A stretch of 34,187 nt of DNA from Pyrinomonadaceae bacterium (GTDB lineage: Bacteria; Acidobacteriota; Blastocatellia; Pyrinomonadales; Pyrinomonadaceae). This document shows positions 1 to 7,130 of the stretch, piece after piece; positions within the stretch are counted from its first letter, which is position 1; the number at the start of each line of letters is the position of its first letter. The notes below the pieces were generated by a model. The model saw only the letters and a program-made list of their open reading frames with translations, made no database searches and was not told the origin of the DNA. Made by a program: the position numbers and the translations under genes. The DNA lies in the NCBI GenBank assembly GCA_025922875.1, contig JAICGZ010000024.1, positions 1 through 34,187 of the forward strand, read 5' to 3'.

Positions 1-33
1 AGCCATGACAGCGCTGCGGAGAGACGGAGTTTT

Positions 34-174
34 ATGATGGTTACGATTCGCAACTCCTTCTCTGGTTTGGATCTTTCCAGTTTGAAGAAAAATGAAGACT
101 CGTTTCAGCAGATAGCCCAACTCGTGAAGGAAGCGGACGGGAGGAAAAAAAGGAAGATAAAGGTTGTTAGTTGA
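34..174 (+). CDS. small basic hypothetical protein, 46 aa (or C-terminus of a larger gene)
   Basis: A short open frame starts with two consecutive ATG codons (34 and 37) and ends at TGA 172-174. It would give a 46-residue product with a Lys/Arg-rich tail (GRKKRKIKVVS). A GGAG sits at 26-29, a plausible ribosome site. The frame starting at base 2 ends in TGA at 35-37, so an upstream gene could end there in a stop/start overlap. The same frame as the small ORF is also open to the left edge, so this could instead be the C-terminal end of a gene cut by the window. I do not recognise the sequence. No signal peptide or membrane segment is visible. Confidence 0.35.
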   Translation: MMVTIRNSFSGLDLSSLKKNEDSFQQIAQLVKEADGRKKRKIKVVS

Positions 175-182
175 GTGTTTCC

Positions 183-213
183 CGGATGAACGCCTCAAAC
201 CTGCGTTCATCCG
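183..213. repeat. 11-bp-stem palindrome downstream of the left-edge gene
   Basis: CGGATGAACGC (183-193) is the exact reverse complement of GCGTTCATCCG (203-213), with a 9-nt loop. No T-run follows, so a rho-independent terminator is not clearly supported. The next bases (CGTCCATCTGTGCC) resemble pieces of the CGGAT/CTGTG palindrome family found elsewhere in the window. Confidence 0.6.
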
Positions 214-269
214 CGTCCATCTGTGCCTAACTAACTCGTGATTTCATCCGACCTCGAGATCCGGGCGCT

Positions 270-297
270 TTGCCCATTTCCTCACCATTGCTATACT
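270..297 (+). promoter_or_regulatory. candidate sigma70-type promoter of sucD
   Basis: TTGCCC (270-275), a 16-bp spacer, then TATACT (292-297) preceded by TGC, i.e. an extended -10. Transcription would start near 304, leaving about 38 nt of leader before the TTG start of sucD. Inferred from consensus match only. Confidence 0.45.
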
Positions 298-341
298 CCC
301 GCCTTTCTACATGTGAATAACCCAATCGCGAGGAGCATTCA

Positions 342-1208
342 TTGAGCGTTCTAGTCGATAAGTCAACGCGCCTTGTTGTGCAGGGCATTACCGGAAAGGA
401 AGGGACGTTCCATACGAAGCAAATGATCGAGTATGGAACGAACGTTGTCGGTGGTGTGACGCCGGGAAAAGGCGGAACTACGCACGAAGGTATTCCTGTT
501 TTCAACACGGTCGCCGAGGCGGTTAAAGAAGCCGGTGCGAATGCGTCAGTGATCTATGTGCCGCCTTCGTTCGCTGCCGATGCGGTCATGGAAGCCGCTG
601 ATGCGGAAATCCCGGTGATTGTTTGTATCACTGAAGGCATTCCGACGCTCGATATGGTGAAGGTGAAAGAATACCTCAGCGACAAACCGGCTCGCCTGAT
701 TGGACCAAACTGTCCCGGCATCATCTCTCCCGGACGGTGCAAAATCGGAATCATGCCCGGCCACATTCATCGCGAGGGAAACATCGGGGTCGTGTCGCGA
801 TCCGGAACGTTGACTTATGAAGCTGTTGGCCAACTAACCGCACTGGGCCTGGGCCAATCGTCCGCAATCGGTATCGGAGGCGATCCAATAGTCGGCACTA
901 CACACGTCGATGCGTTGCGACTGTTTGAAGCAGACGATGAGACTATCGGCATAGTCATGATTGGCGAGATTGGCGGCACGGCTGAAGAAGAGGCCGCCGC
1001 TTTTGCGAAAGAGAATGTGACTAAACCGATCGTTGCGTTCATCGCTGGTCAAACAGCGCCGCCCGGAAGACGCATGGGCCACGCCGGCGCGATCATTGCC
1101 GGTGGCAAGGGAACGGCAGCCGAGAAGATGAAGGCGCTCGACGAAGCGGGTATTCATGTTGTGAAGTCGCCTGCTGAAATCGGGAAGGCGATGAAGGAAG
1201 TACTTTAG
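342..1208 (+). CDS. sucD: succinyl-CoA ligase [ADP/GDP-forming] subunit alpha
   Basis: Alpha subunit of the TCA-cycle enzyme that interconverts succinyl-CoA and succinate with substrate-level phosphorylation, in the cytoplasm with SucC. The 288 aa match the usual length. The N-terminal Rossmann CoA-binding domain has GITGKEG near residues 15-21, and the ligase domain carries the phospho-accepting His in GHAGAI (about His247). The start is TTG 342, chosen because a GAGGAG box lies at 330-335 and the product then begins [15 protein letters not shown], typical of the family. No sucC is visible upstream in this window, so the two subunits are probably encoded apart or sucC lies beyond the left edge. 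The stop codon TAG runs straight into a CCACAAAGACACAAAC repeat arm. Confidence 0.97.
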   Translation: MSVLVDKSTRLVVQGITGKEGTFHTKQMIEYGTNVVGGVTPGKGGTTHEGIPVFNTVAEAVKEAGANASVIYVPPSFAADAVMEAADAEIPVIVCITEGIPTLDMVKVKEYLSDKPARLIGPNCPGIISPGRCKIGIMPGHIHREGNIGVVSRSGTLTYEAVGQLTALGLGQSSAIGIGGDPIVGTTHVDALRLFEADDETIGIVMIGEIGGTAEEEAAAFAKENVTKPIVAFIAGQTAPPGRRMGHAGAIIAGGKGTAAEKMKALDEAGIHVVKSPAEIGKAMKEVL

Positions 1209-1226
1209 CCACAAAGACACAAACGG
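1208..1226. repeat. single arm of the CCACAAAGACACAAAG repeat family
   Basis: GCCACAAAGACACAAACGG starts on the last base of the sucD stop codon and fills nearly all of the 23-bp spacer before ndk. It has no complementary arm here but matches the outer arms of the palindromes at 19977-20140 and 31305-31407. It looks like a solo half-element. Confidence 0.5.
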
Positions 1227-1231
1227 AAAAT

Positions 1232-1648
1232 ATGGCAAGCCTAACATTCGGAATCATTAAACCCGACGCGGTGCGCGCCGGTCACACGGGATCGATCATT
1301 CAGAGCATTCTCGACAGTGGTTTCAAAATCCGTGGACTTAAGTTGATCCACATGACCAGGCAGGAAGCCGAGGGCTTCTACGCAGTGCATCGCGAACGGC
1401 CGTTCTTTGCCGGCCTAACTGAGTTCATGTCGAGCGCGCCGTGTGTCGTGATGGCGCTGGAAAAAGATGGCGCGGTGAAAGCGTGGCGCGACTTGATGGG
1501 CGCGACTGATCCGGCCAAAGCTGACGAAGGCACGCTGCGCAAAAAGTTTGGCGGCTCAGTCGGTGAGAACGCCGTTCACGGTTCTGATTCTGACGAAAAC
1601 GCAGCGATTGAAATCTCTTACTTCTTCAGTCGTCTGGAATTGGTTTAA
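1232..1648 (+). CDS. ndk: nucleoside diphosphate kinase
   Basis: Transfers the gamma phosphate from ATP to NDPs through a phosphohistidine, balancing nucleotide pools in the cytoplasm. The 138 aa are of normal size. The start MASLTFGIIKPDAVRAG carries the conserved IKPDAV motif, and the active-site His is His116 in NAVHGSDS, followed by the usual SDS residues. The gene lies 23 bp after sucD, probably in one transcript. That pairing fits the joint role of SucCD and Ndk in NTP supply. The ribosome-binding site is weak (GGAAAA). Confidence 0.97.
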   Translation: MASLTFGIIKPDAVRAGHTGSIIQSILDSGFKIRGLKLIHMTRQEAEGFYAVHRERPFFAGLTEFMSSAPCVVMALEKDGAVKAWRDLMGATDPAKADEGTLRKKFGGSVGENAVHGSDSDENAAIEISYFFSRLELV

Positions 1649-1654
1649 GTCGGA

Positions 1655-2188
1655 ATGAAGTATTGTCCGCAGTGTCAAAGACAATTTAGCGAGCCCTGGC
1701 TGGGCTTCTGTTCGGATGACGGTACTCCGCTGATCGAAGAGCTTACACCGCCCCTGGACCCCAACTGGGATCCGAAGATTCGCAAACCGAAAGTCGACAC
1801 ACAATCGGAACAGGAAACGCAATGGCTTCCACGCGAACCACCTATGCCCGGCGGTTGGGTCGCGCCCGACGAGCGACCGCCGATGAGTCCGGGTCCGTGG
1901 CAGCCTCCGCCGCCTCCATTTAGCCCCACGAAACAGCCAAGTCAGGGATTAGCGCTCGCGTCGATGATTGTCGGCCTGCTCGGAATCTTTACCGCCGGTT
2001 GCTTCGGCCCCATTCCGGGACTCATTGCGCTGATTCTGGGATGGGTGGCGCTATCGCAGATTAAAAAGTCGCCTGATAAGTTCGGCGGAAAACCCTTTGC
2101 GACGGCTGGGGTAATTATCGGCGCGATAAGTTTGGCGTTTTATCTACTGCTTCTCCTCTGGTTCTTGTTGTCGTTGGTCTTTAGGTAA
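1655..2188 (+). CDS. N-terminal ribbon, DUF4190-type membrane protein
   Basis: 177 aa. Residues 1-26 form a small ribbon with Cys4, Cys7, Cys19 and an Asp pair before GTPL (CPQC...FCSDDGTPL); the fourth ligand may be Asp22. A Pro-rich linker with runs of prolines follows (about 30-90). Two hydrophobic segments around a short loop (about 100-172) resemble DUF4190: GLLGIFTAGCFGPIPG then GVIIGAISLAFYLLLL. It is likely an inner-membrane protein with a cytoplasmic ribbon. It begins 6 bp after ndk, so it is co-transcribed. The next gene shares the same N-terminal ribbon. Function unknown. Confidence 0.8.
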   Translation: MKYCPQCQRQFSEPWLGFCSDDGTPLIEELTPPLDPNWDPKIRKPKVDTQSEQETQWLPREPPMPGGWVAPDERPPMSPGPWQPPPPPFSPTKQPSQGLALASMIVGLLGIFTAGCFGPIPGLIALILGWVALSQIKKSPDKFGGKPFATAGVIIGAISLAFYLLLLLWFLLSLVFR

Positions 2189-2219
2189 TTTTGTCGCCAG
2201 TGGGTAAAATTCAGCTACG

Positions 2220-3041
2220 ATGAAGCGCTGTTCTACCTGTAATCGGACTTACACGGATCCGAACCTTAGCTTTTGTATTGACGACGGCACACCGCTGACG
2301 ACAATCAACTCCGAAGTTGAGACGACTGTCGTTTCACCGCGTACCAATGAACAAAATTGGAATGGAGCGGCTTACCAGCCGCCCGGCTCGTACGTTCCTC
2401 CGGGTGCCGGTCCTGGTCGACCGCGAAGGCGTGTGTGGCCGTGGGTTCTCGGAATCGCCGGCGCGTTCATCCTTGGCATTGTCGCCATCTCAATAGCAGC
2501 CGCGATTTTGGTGCCGAGGGCGTTACGTTCTGCCCGTAATCAGCAACGTGAAGCTGCGCAGACTCAGCAACGCGACATTCCCAACGTCAACACGGCACCG
2601 GAAAATGCAAACGTCAGCGAGCCGCTTAACGCGAACGCCAATACAAACGAAACGGTTGACGTTCCGCCGCCAACAGATCGCGAGCAGGTGTTGGTACAAC
2701 TGAGAGATCTCGAGAACGATTGGACAGTTGCAAACATCAACGCTGACAAGCGGGCGTTGGATCGAATTCTGGCCGATGATTATGTGGGCCAAGCGAGTGA
2801 CGGTGGACTGCAAAGCAAAGCGGATTACATTCGCACGATTGAACGTGATACTGATATCCAGAAGTGGGAGTTCGATGACTTGAAGGTGACGCTGGCCGGA
2901 GATCGAGCAACACTCTCGGGAAAGATCACGCTCAGGTATCAGAATCAGAATAGCGAGCTCGTATATGATTTTACAGATAAGTTTGTCTGGCGCGATGGTC
3001 GTTGGCAAGCAACCGGATCGCGAGTAAGAAGAAGAGAATAA
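2220..3041 (+). CDS. N-terminal ribbon, single-pass protein with DUF4440/SnoaL-like domain
   Basis: 273 aa. The N-terminus repeats the ribbon of the preceding gene (Cys4, Cys7, Cys19, CIDDGTPL). A Pro/Gly/Arg linker leads to one transmembrane segment near residues 74-97 (WVLGIAGAFILGIVAISIAA). An Asn/Thr-rich low-complexity spacer (about 125-150) precedes a C-terminal NTF2-fold domain of the DUF4440/SnoaL type (about 155-270: LENDWTVANINADKRALDRI, then FVWRDGRWQATGS). The ribbon would be cytoplasmic and the NTF2 domain outside the membrane. Such domains often bind small hydrophobic ligands, but the substrate cannot be read here. It lies 31 bp after the paralogue and 4 bp before nuoI. Confidence 0.8.
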   Translation: MKRCSTCNRTYTDPNLSFCIDDGTPLTTINSEVETTVVSPRTNEQNWNGAAYQPPGSYVPPGAGPGRPRRRVWPWVLGIAGAFILGIVAISIAAAILVPRALRSARNQQREAAQTQQRDIPNVNTAPENANVSEPLNANANTNETVDVPPPTDREQVLVQLRDLENDWTVANINADKRALDRILADDYVGQASDGGLQSKADYIRTIERDTDIQKWEFDDLKVTLAGDRATLSGKITLRYQNQNSELVYDFTDKFVWRDGRWQATGSRVRRRE

Positions 3042-3045
3042 TAGA

Positions 3046-3567
3046 ATGTCGATCATCACTGAAGTAATCGAATCAACGAAAGCTATCATCCAGGGAATGG
3101 GTGTGACGTTGTCCTACATTCCCAAACGCAAGTTGACGGTCCAATACCCGGACGAGCCGGTGACGATGCAGCCGCGTTATCGAGGGCAGCACCTCCTGCA
3201 CGTTGACGAACTCGGACGCGAGAAGTGCGTCGCCTGTTATCTCTGCGCCGCGGCGTGTCCTTCGGAATGTATTTACATCGTAGCCGCCGACGACCCGCGT
3301 CCGCCCGAAGAACGGATCGGGGTCGACGAGCGTTACGCGGCCGTTTACAACATCGATTATGGACGCTGCATCTTCTGCGGTTATTGTGTCGAGGCGTGCC
3401 CGAAGGACGCCATCACTCACGGTTACAATTTCGAGTTGTCTGTTTACAGTCGCGCAGATCTCCTCAAGACCAAAGATGATTTGCTGATTACCAAACAGCT
3501 TCAATCAAAGAACTATCGAGTCGCTCTGTCGCATGAAGACGTGGACTCGGAGTACAAGGAAGTCTAG
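3046..3567 (+). CDS. nuoI: NADH-quinone oxidoreductase subunit I-like 2[4Fe-4S] protein
   Basis: 173 aa with two 4Fe-4S motifs: Cys61/64/67/71 (CVACYLCAAACP) and Cys108/111/114/118 (CIFCGYCVEACP). The layout, including the N-terminal IIQGMGVTLSYI helix and the RYRGQH segment, is that of NuoI, the complex I subunit relaying electrons between peripheral clusters and the quinone-reducing module. No other nuo gene lies in the window. It sits 4 bp after a ribbon-protein gene, so it may be a dispersed complex I gene. The stop TAG (3565-3567) is formed at the junction with an inserted hairpin. Without the insert the frame would end in TAA at the same codon. Confidence 0.93.
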   Translation: MSIITEVIESTKAIIQGMGVTLSYIPKRKLTVQYPDEPVTMQPRYRGQHLLHVDELGREKCVACYLCAAACPSECIYIVAADDPRPPEERIGVDERYAAVYNIDYGRCIFCGYCVEACPKDAITHGYNFELSVYSRADLLKTKDDLLITKQLQSKNYRVALSHEDVDSEYKEV

Positions 3568-3641
3568 TAGTGGATCAGTTTTGAATTGCGCCACTCCAAG
3601 GAGGGGCGCAATTCAAACCTGATCCACTACCAGGAAGTCTA
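3557..3641. repeat. 62-bp hairpin element flanked by 10-bp direct repeats
   Basis: TAGTGGATCAG... (3568-3592) pairs with ...CTGATCCACTA (3605-3629) over 25 bp with one mismatch. The centre adds CTCC/GGAG. The direct repeat AGGAAGTCTA lies at 3557-3566 and 3632-3641, with G on one side and CC on the other. This looks like a short palindromic mobile element (MITE or REP-like) with a target duplication at the end of nuoI. No internal ORF. It may also act as a transcript-end hairpin, though no T-run follows. Confidence 0.7.
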
Positions 3642-3683
3642 ACCAGATTGCCGATTTTATCGCGAGCGACGGTCAAGAATTAA

Positions 3684-3713
3684 ATTGCCAATCGGCAATC
3701 GGCAATTGGCAAT
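3684..3713. repeat. palindromic ATTGCCAAT repeat with two CGGCAAT units
   Basis: ATTGCCAAT (3684-3692) is the reverse complement of ATTGGCAAT (3705-3713). Two tandem CGGCAAT heptamers (3693-3706) lie between and overlap the right arm. It ends 6 bp before the ATG of the cyclase gene and leaves no visible Shine-Dalgarno sequence. Confidence 0.6.
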
Positions 3714-3719
3714 ACTTAC

Positions 3720-5558
3720 ATGCCTCTCCGCGAGTATCACAAACGATGGGAGTTTGATCTCAAATCGCCTCCCGAGAAACTTTGGCCCTTCATCGCTGAT
3801 ACGAATAGATTTAATCGCGACACTGGTGTGCCGAGTATCGAAGTGGACTCGGCGGGCAAACGGCTGCGCAATGCGCGACGCAAAGTGCGGCTCTCGATAT
3901 ATGGCTTGCCTGTCGAATGGGAGGAGCAGCCGTTCGAATGGGTCAAGCCGTTTCGCTTCGGTATCGAGCGCGTTTACAACAAGGGACCGCTGGCGCGGAT
4001 GCGAGTGCTGGCGGAGTTAACGCCAAAACCCGAGGGCGGCACGCATCTGATTTACCAGATATGGTCCACTCCGCGAAACATTCCGGGCGCAGTAGCGATA
4101 CCGATGCAGCTCAATCTCGTTGTGGCGCGCAGGTTTCGCGACTCAATTCAAAAGTTTGACGACTCCGCCTTCAAAGGAGTTGTTAGCGAACCAGTACAAC
4201 CAAATACATCACAGTCTTCATTTGACCTGTCGCGTCTTTCAGCACTCAAGCAAAAATTAATAGCAGACATTGAAACCACGGAGTCGCCCGAGCGAAAGAT
4301 TCCGATTGCCGAACAACTGGTCGACTTTCTCGAACACGGTGACGACCTCGCTGTCGCGCGCATTCGCGCATACAAGCTCGCAGACGATTGGCAGGAACCC
4401 AGGCGACTCGTGTTGGAGGTCTGTTTGCGCGCAACGAGGATGGGCCTGCTCGATTTTCAATGGGATCTGCTTTGCCCGCTGTGTCGTGGACCACAAGAGA
4501 GCGGTCACTCTTTGAAAGACATACAAACCGATGTGCATTGTGATACGTGCAAAATCGATTTCACAGTCAACTTCGATCGCTATGTGGAATTGACGTTTCG
4601 TCCGAATCCCGCGGTGAGACGTGTCAGTGTGCCTTCGTATTGTATCGGCAGTCCGCATTGGACACCTCATGTTGTAGCCCAGCAACTTCTGCCTGCCGGA
4701 GATCAGCGAGAGCTGACTTTGCCGCTCGAGCCGGGCAGCTATCGGCTACGCGCGCTCGAATTGCCGGGCTCTCAGGACGTCACAGTTTCTCCGGACGGCG
4801 AGAGTGCGGCGCAGGTGACGCTCTCGAACAATGGCTGGAATCGCGAACCGTTGCACGTCAGCGAGACGTTTTCACTCGCGCTGAAGAACGAAACTGACGG
4901 CGAACAACTCTTGATTCTCGAGCGCATGGAGTGGAGCGATCAGGCCACGACAGCAGCCGAAGTGACGGCGCTGCAGATGTTCCGCGATCTGTTTGCGAGT
5001 GAAGCGCTGCGTCCCGGTGAACAGATTTCAGTGGGAACGCTGACAGTGCTTTTCACCGATCTGCGTCACTCGACACAGCTTTATCGCGAGATCGGAGACG
5101 CGACTGCATTCGGCCGTGTGATGAGCCATTTCGACGTGGTCAGAAAAGCAATCGCGGAGCACGATGGCGCAATCGTCAAGACGATTGGCGACGCTGTGAT
5201 GGCTGTCTTCAGATCTGCTGCCGACGGTTTGCTTGCGATGCTGGAGGTGCAAGAAGCGCTCGCCGCGCCGCCGGACGGCAGTATTCCGTTGCAACTGAAA
5301 GCCGGGCTGAACACTGGTCCATGTATCGCCGTGACACTGAATGATCGACTCGATTATTTCGGTTCGACAGTAAACATAGCTGCGCGTCTCGAACCATTGT
5401 CATCCGGTTCCGACGTGATAATCTCAGGATCGGTTTATGAAGATGCAAAAGTGCGCGAGGTGATCGAATCGCAGGGGCTGTCGGTCGTCGAGTTTGATAT
5501 GGCATTGAAAGGTTTTGAGAACGAACGTTTCGCGTTATGGAGGGTTAGTAGGCGCTGA
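3720..5558 (+). CDS. class III adenylate/guanylate cyclase with SRPBCC-like and ribbon domains
   Basis: 612 aa. Residues 1 to about 160 look like an SRPBCC/START-type ligand-binding fold (WEFDLKSPPEKLWPFIADT). Near residues 250-280 lies a four-Cys ribbon (CPLC...CDTC). A beta-rich middle precedes the catalytic domain at about 435-610. Catalytic features are present: metal Asp in FTDLRHST (about 447), KTIGDAVMAVF with the second metal Asp and the purine-selecting Lys, and DYFGSTVNIAARLE with Asn and Arg for the transition state. The Lys/Asp pair favours ATP, so the product is probably cAMP. No membrane segment is seen. It leads the cluster with the ABC ATPase, a cNMP-binding protein, a HAD hydrolase and a permease. 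No clear ribosome site: a palindrome abuts the start. Confidence 0.88.
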   Translation: MPLREYHKRWEFDLKSPPEKLWPFIADTNRFNRDTGVPSIEVDSAGKRLRNARRKVRLSIYGLPVEWEEQPFEWVKPFRFGIERVYNKGPLARMRVLAELTPKPEGGTHLIYQIWSTPRNIPGAVAIPMQLNLVVARRFRDSIQKFDDSAFKGVVSEPVQPNTSQSSFDLSRLSALKQKLIADIETTESPERKIPIAEQLVDFLEHGDDLAVARIRAYKLADDWQEPRRLVLEVCLRATRMGLLDFQWDLLCPLCRGPQESGHSLKDIQTDVHCDTCKIDFTVNFDRYVELTFRPNPAVRRVSVPSYCIGSPHWTPHVVAQQLLPAGDQRELTLPLEPGSYRLRALELPGSQDVTVSPDGESAAQVTLSNNGWNREPLHVSETFSLALKNETDGEQLLILERMEWSDQATTAAEVTALQMFRDLFASEALRPGEQISVGTLTVLFTDLRHSTQLYREIGDATAFGRVMSHFDVVRKAIAEHDGAIVKTIGDAVMAVFRSAADGLLAMLEVQEALAAPPDGSIPLQLKAGLNTGPCIAVTLNDRLDYFGSTVNIAARLEPLSSGSDVIISGSVYEDAKVREVIESQGLSVVEFDMALKGFENERFALWRVSRR

Positions 5559-6232
5559 TGCCCGCCCTCCTCGCAGCCCAGGAAGTATCCAAGATTTATC
5601 AGATGGGCAGTAACAGCGTTACTGCTCTCGACAACGTCTCGCTGGAGATCGGCGAAGGCGAGTTCGTCGCGATTCAGGGAACTTCAGGCTCGGGTAAATC
5701 GACTTTACTGAACATGCTTGGCGGACTGGATCACCCGACTAAGGGTGAAGTGTATTTTGCGTCCAGGCCTTTGGGACCGTTTACTAAAAAAGAGATGGCG
5801 CGGTACCGGCGTTTTTCCGTCGGCATGATCTTTCAAAACTTCAATCTTATTCCGACGATGACTGCGCGCGAGAACGTCTCGCTGGCGCTGGCTTTCGGAG
5901 GTTTGCGCGGGCAGCAGCGACGCGCGCGCTCGAGAGAGTTGCTGGCGCGCGTGGGCCTCGGCGATCGCCTGGAGCATAAGCCTTCGGAGCTTTCAGGTGG
6001 TGAACAACAGCGTGTGGCAATCGCGCGCGCGCTCGCGAACAATCCGAAAGTTTTGCTCGCGGACGAACCGACAGGGAATTTGGACTCGATTCGCGCGCAC
6101 GAACTGCTTGCACTGTTGCGCGAGATGGTTAACCAGGACTCGTTGACGATCTTGATGGTCACACACGACCACGAGCTGGCAAACAGTTTTGCCGATCGGA
6201 TTGTGTTCATGAAAGACGGAAGAGTTGTGTGA
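5558..6232 (+). CDS. ABC transporter ATP-binding protein, LolD/MacB type
   Basis: 224 aa, the length of a stand-alone LolD-like ATPase. Walker A GTSGSGKST (41-49), Q-loop in FQNFNLIP, signature LSGGEQQR (145-152), Walker B VLLADE (165-170), D-loop GNLD and H-loop His203 are all intact. It would drive a MacB/FtsX-type permease, most simply the one encoded at 7870-9306, although two genes separate them. Its ATG overlaps the TGA of the cyclase by one base (TGATG), pointing to translational coupling. The family handles lipoprotein release, macrolide or peptide export, and cell-wall hydrolase control. The substrate here cannot be told. Confidence 0.93.
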   Translation: MPALLAAQEVSKIYQMGSNSVTALDNVSLEIGEGEFVAIQGTSGSGKSTLLNMLGGLDHPTKGEVYFASRPLGPFTKKEMARYRRFSVGMIFQNFNLIPTMTARENVSLALAFGGLRGQQRRARSRELLARVGLGDRLEHKPSELSGGEQQRVAIARALANNPKVLLADEPTGNLDSIRAHELLALLREMVNQDSLTILMVTHDHELANSFADRIVFMKDGRVV

Positions 6233-6238
6233 GAAAGA

Positions 6239-6258
6239 ATAGGTCGTATAGGACCTAT
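6239..6258. repeat. ATAGGTC palindrome before the cNMP/DUF1003 gene
   Basis: ATAGGTC (6239-6245) pairs with GACCTAT (6252-6258) around a GTATAG loop. It lies in the 46-bp spacer, upstream of a strong AGGAGG (6269-6274). Possible internal attenuator or a short dispersed repeat. No T-run. Confidence 0.45.
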
Positions 6259-6278
6259 CAAAAGCCAAGGAGGCTCCT

Positions 6279-7130
6279 ATGTCACAGCCCGCTACGCAAA
6301 TGACGCTCGAGGCGCTTCGCTCGGTGCCGCTCTTCGCTTCGCTCGACGACGAAGCCGCCAAAGATTTGCGCAACCTGCTTTCAGATCGTGTCGTGCCGAG
6401 CAATACGCGTCTTTTCAGACAGGGTGACAAAGGCGATGCCATGTACCTGATCGAGAGCGGGCGCGTGCGGATAAGTATTCGCGATGACGACAAGCAGGAA
6501 GTCACGCTCGCCGAACTTGCACAGGGCGACTTCTTTGGCGAGATGTCGATCATCGACGGCCGTCAGAGATCCGCTGACGCGCAGGTGATCGAAGACGCTC
6601 GGCTCGCCATTCTTTCACGCGACGCATTTCTTTCTTTTGTACGAACTAATCCCGACGTCGCACTCGAGATGCTGAGTGCGTTGACTGACAGGTTGCGACG
6701 CACAGACGAACTTTTGCGATCGCGTGTTTCGCGAAATGTGAACGAAGAAGAGAAGGCGCGCCTGACGCTCGCCGATCGAGCCGCGGACTTGATCGCTGAG
6801 TTTGGCGGCAGTTGGAAGTTTATCGGTGTCTCGATAGCGCTCATTATCTTTTGGATCATCTTCAATTCCTTGATTCTTATACGCGGTTTCGATCCCGCTC
6901 CGTATCAAATGTTGAATCTGGTGTTGGCGGTCATCGCCGGAATGCAGGCGCCGATCATTATGATGTCGCAGAATCGGCAGGGCGAGAAGGATCGTCTGCG
7001 CGCGGATCTCGATTACCAGGTGAACCTCAAAAACGAACTCTCGCTGGCGGAAGTGCTGCGTCGTTTGGATGTACTCGAGAGCGAACGCTTGCCGAAACTG
7101 ATTGACGACCTGAGAACACAGACCAAATGA
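6279..7130 (+). CDS. cyclic-nucleotide-binding domain fused to DUF1003 membrane protein
   Basis: 283 aa. A Crp-type cyclic-nucleotide-binding domain spans about 15-125, with the phosphate-binding cassette GEMSIIDGRQRSADA. Glu88 and Arg97, the usual ligand contacts, are kept. A helical linker leads to a DUF1003 domain (about 160-283) with two transmembrane segments (181-200 and 212-230), the MMSQNRQ motif and a charged C-terminal helix. It is probably an inner-membrane protein whose cytoplasmic domain senses cAMP. The cyclase two genes upstream is the obvious source of ligand, which is inference from context. The ribosome site AGGAGG is strong, and the stop overlaps the next ATG by 4 bases (ATGA). 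DUF1003 has no settled function. Confidence 0.9.
   Translation: MSQPATQMTLEALRSVPLFASLDDEAAKDLRNLLSDRVVPSNTRLFRQGDKGDAMYLIESGRVRISIRDDDKQEVTLAELAQGDFFGEMSIIDGRQRSADAQVIEDARLAILSRDAFLSFVRTNPDVALEMLSALTDRLRRTDELLRSRVSRNVNEEEKARLTLADRAADLIAEFGGSWKFIGVSIALIIFWIIFNSLILIRGFDPAPYQMLNLVLAVIAGMQAPIIMMSQNRQGEKDRLRADLDYQVNLKNELSLAEVLRRLDVLESERLPKLIDDLRTQTK

Noticed and set aside
2523-3089. 188-aa open frame on the minus strand opposite the DUF4440 gene
   Set aside because: It lies opposite a gene with clear domains, has no ribosome site and no recognisable family: an antisense shadow.
3684-3713. Possible CRISPR or tandem-repeat array from the CGGCAAT units
   Set aside because: Only two 7-bp units with no spacers and no cas genes; better read as a palindrome.
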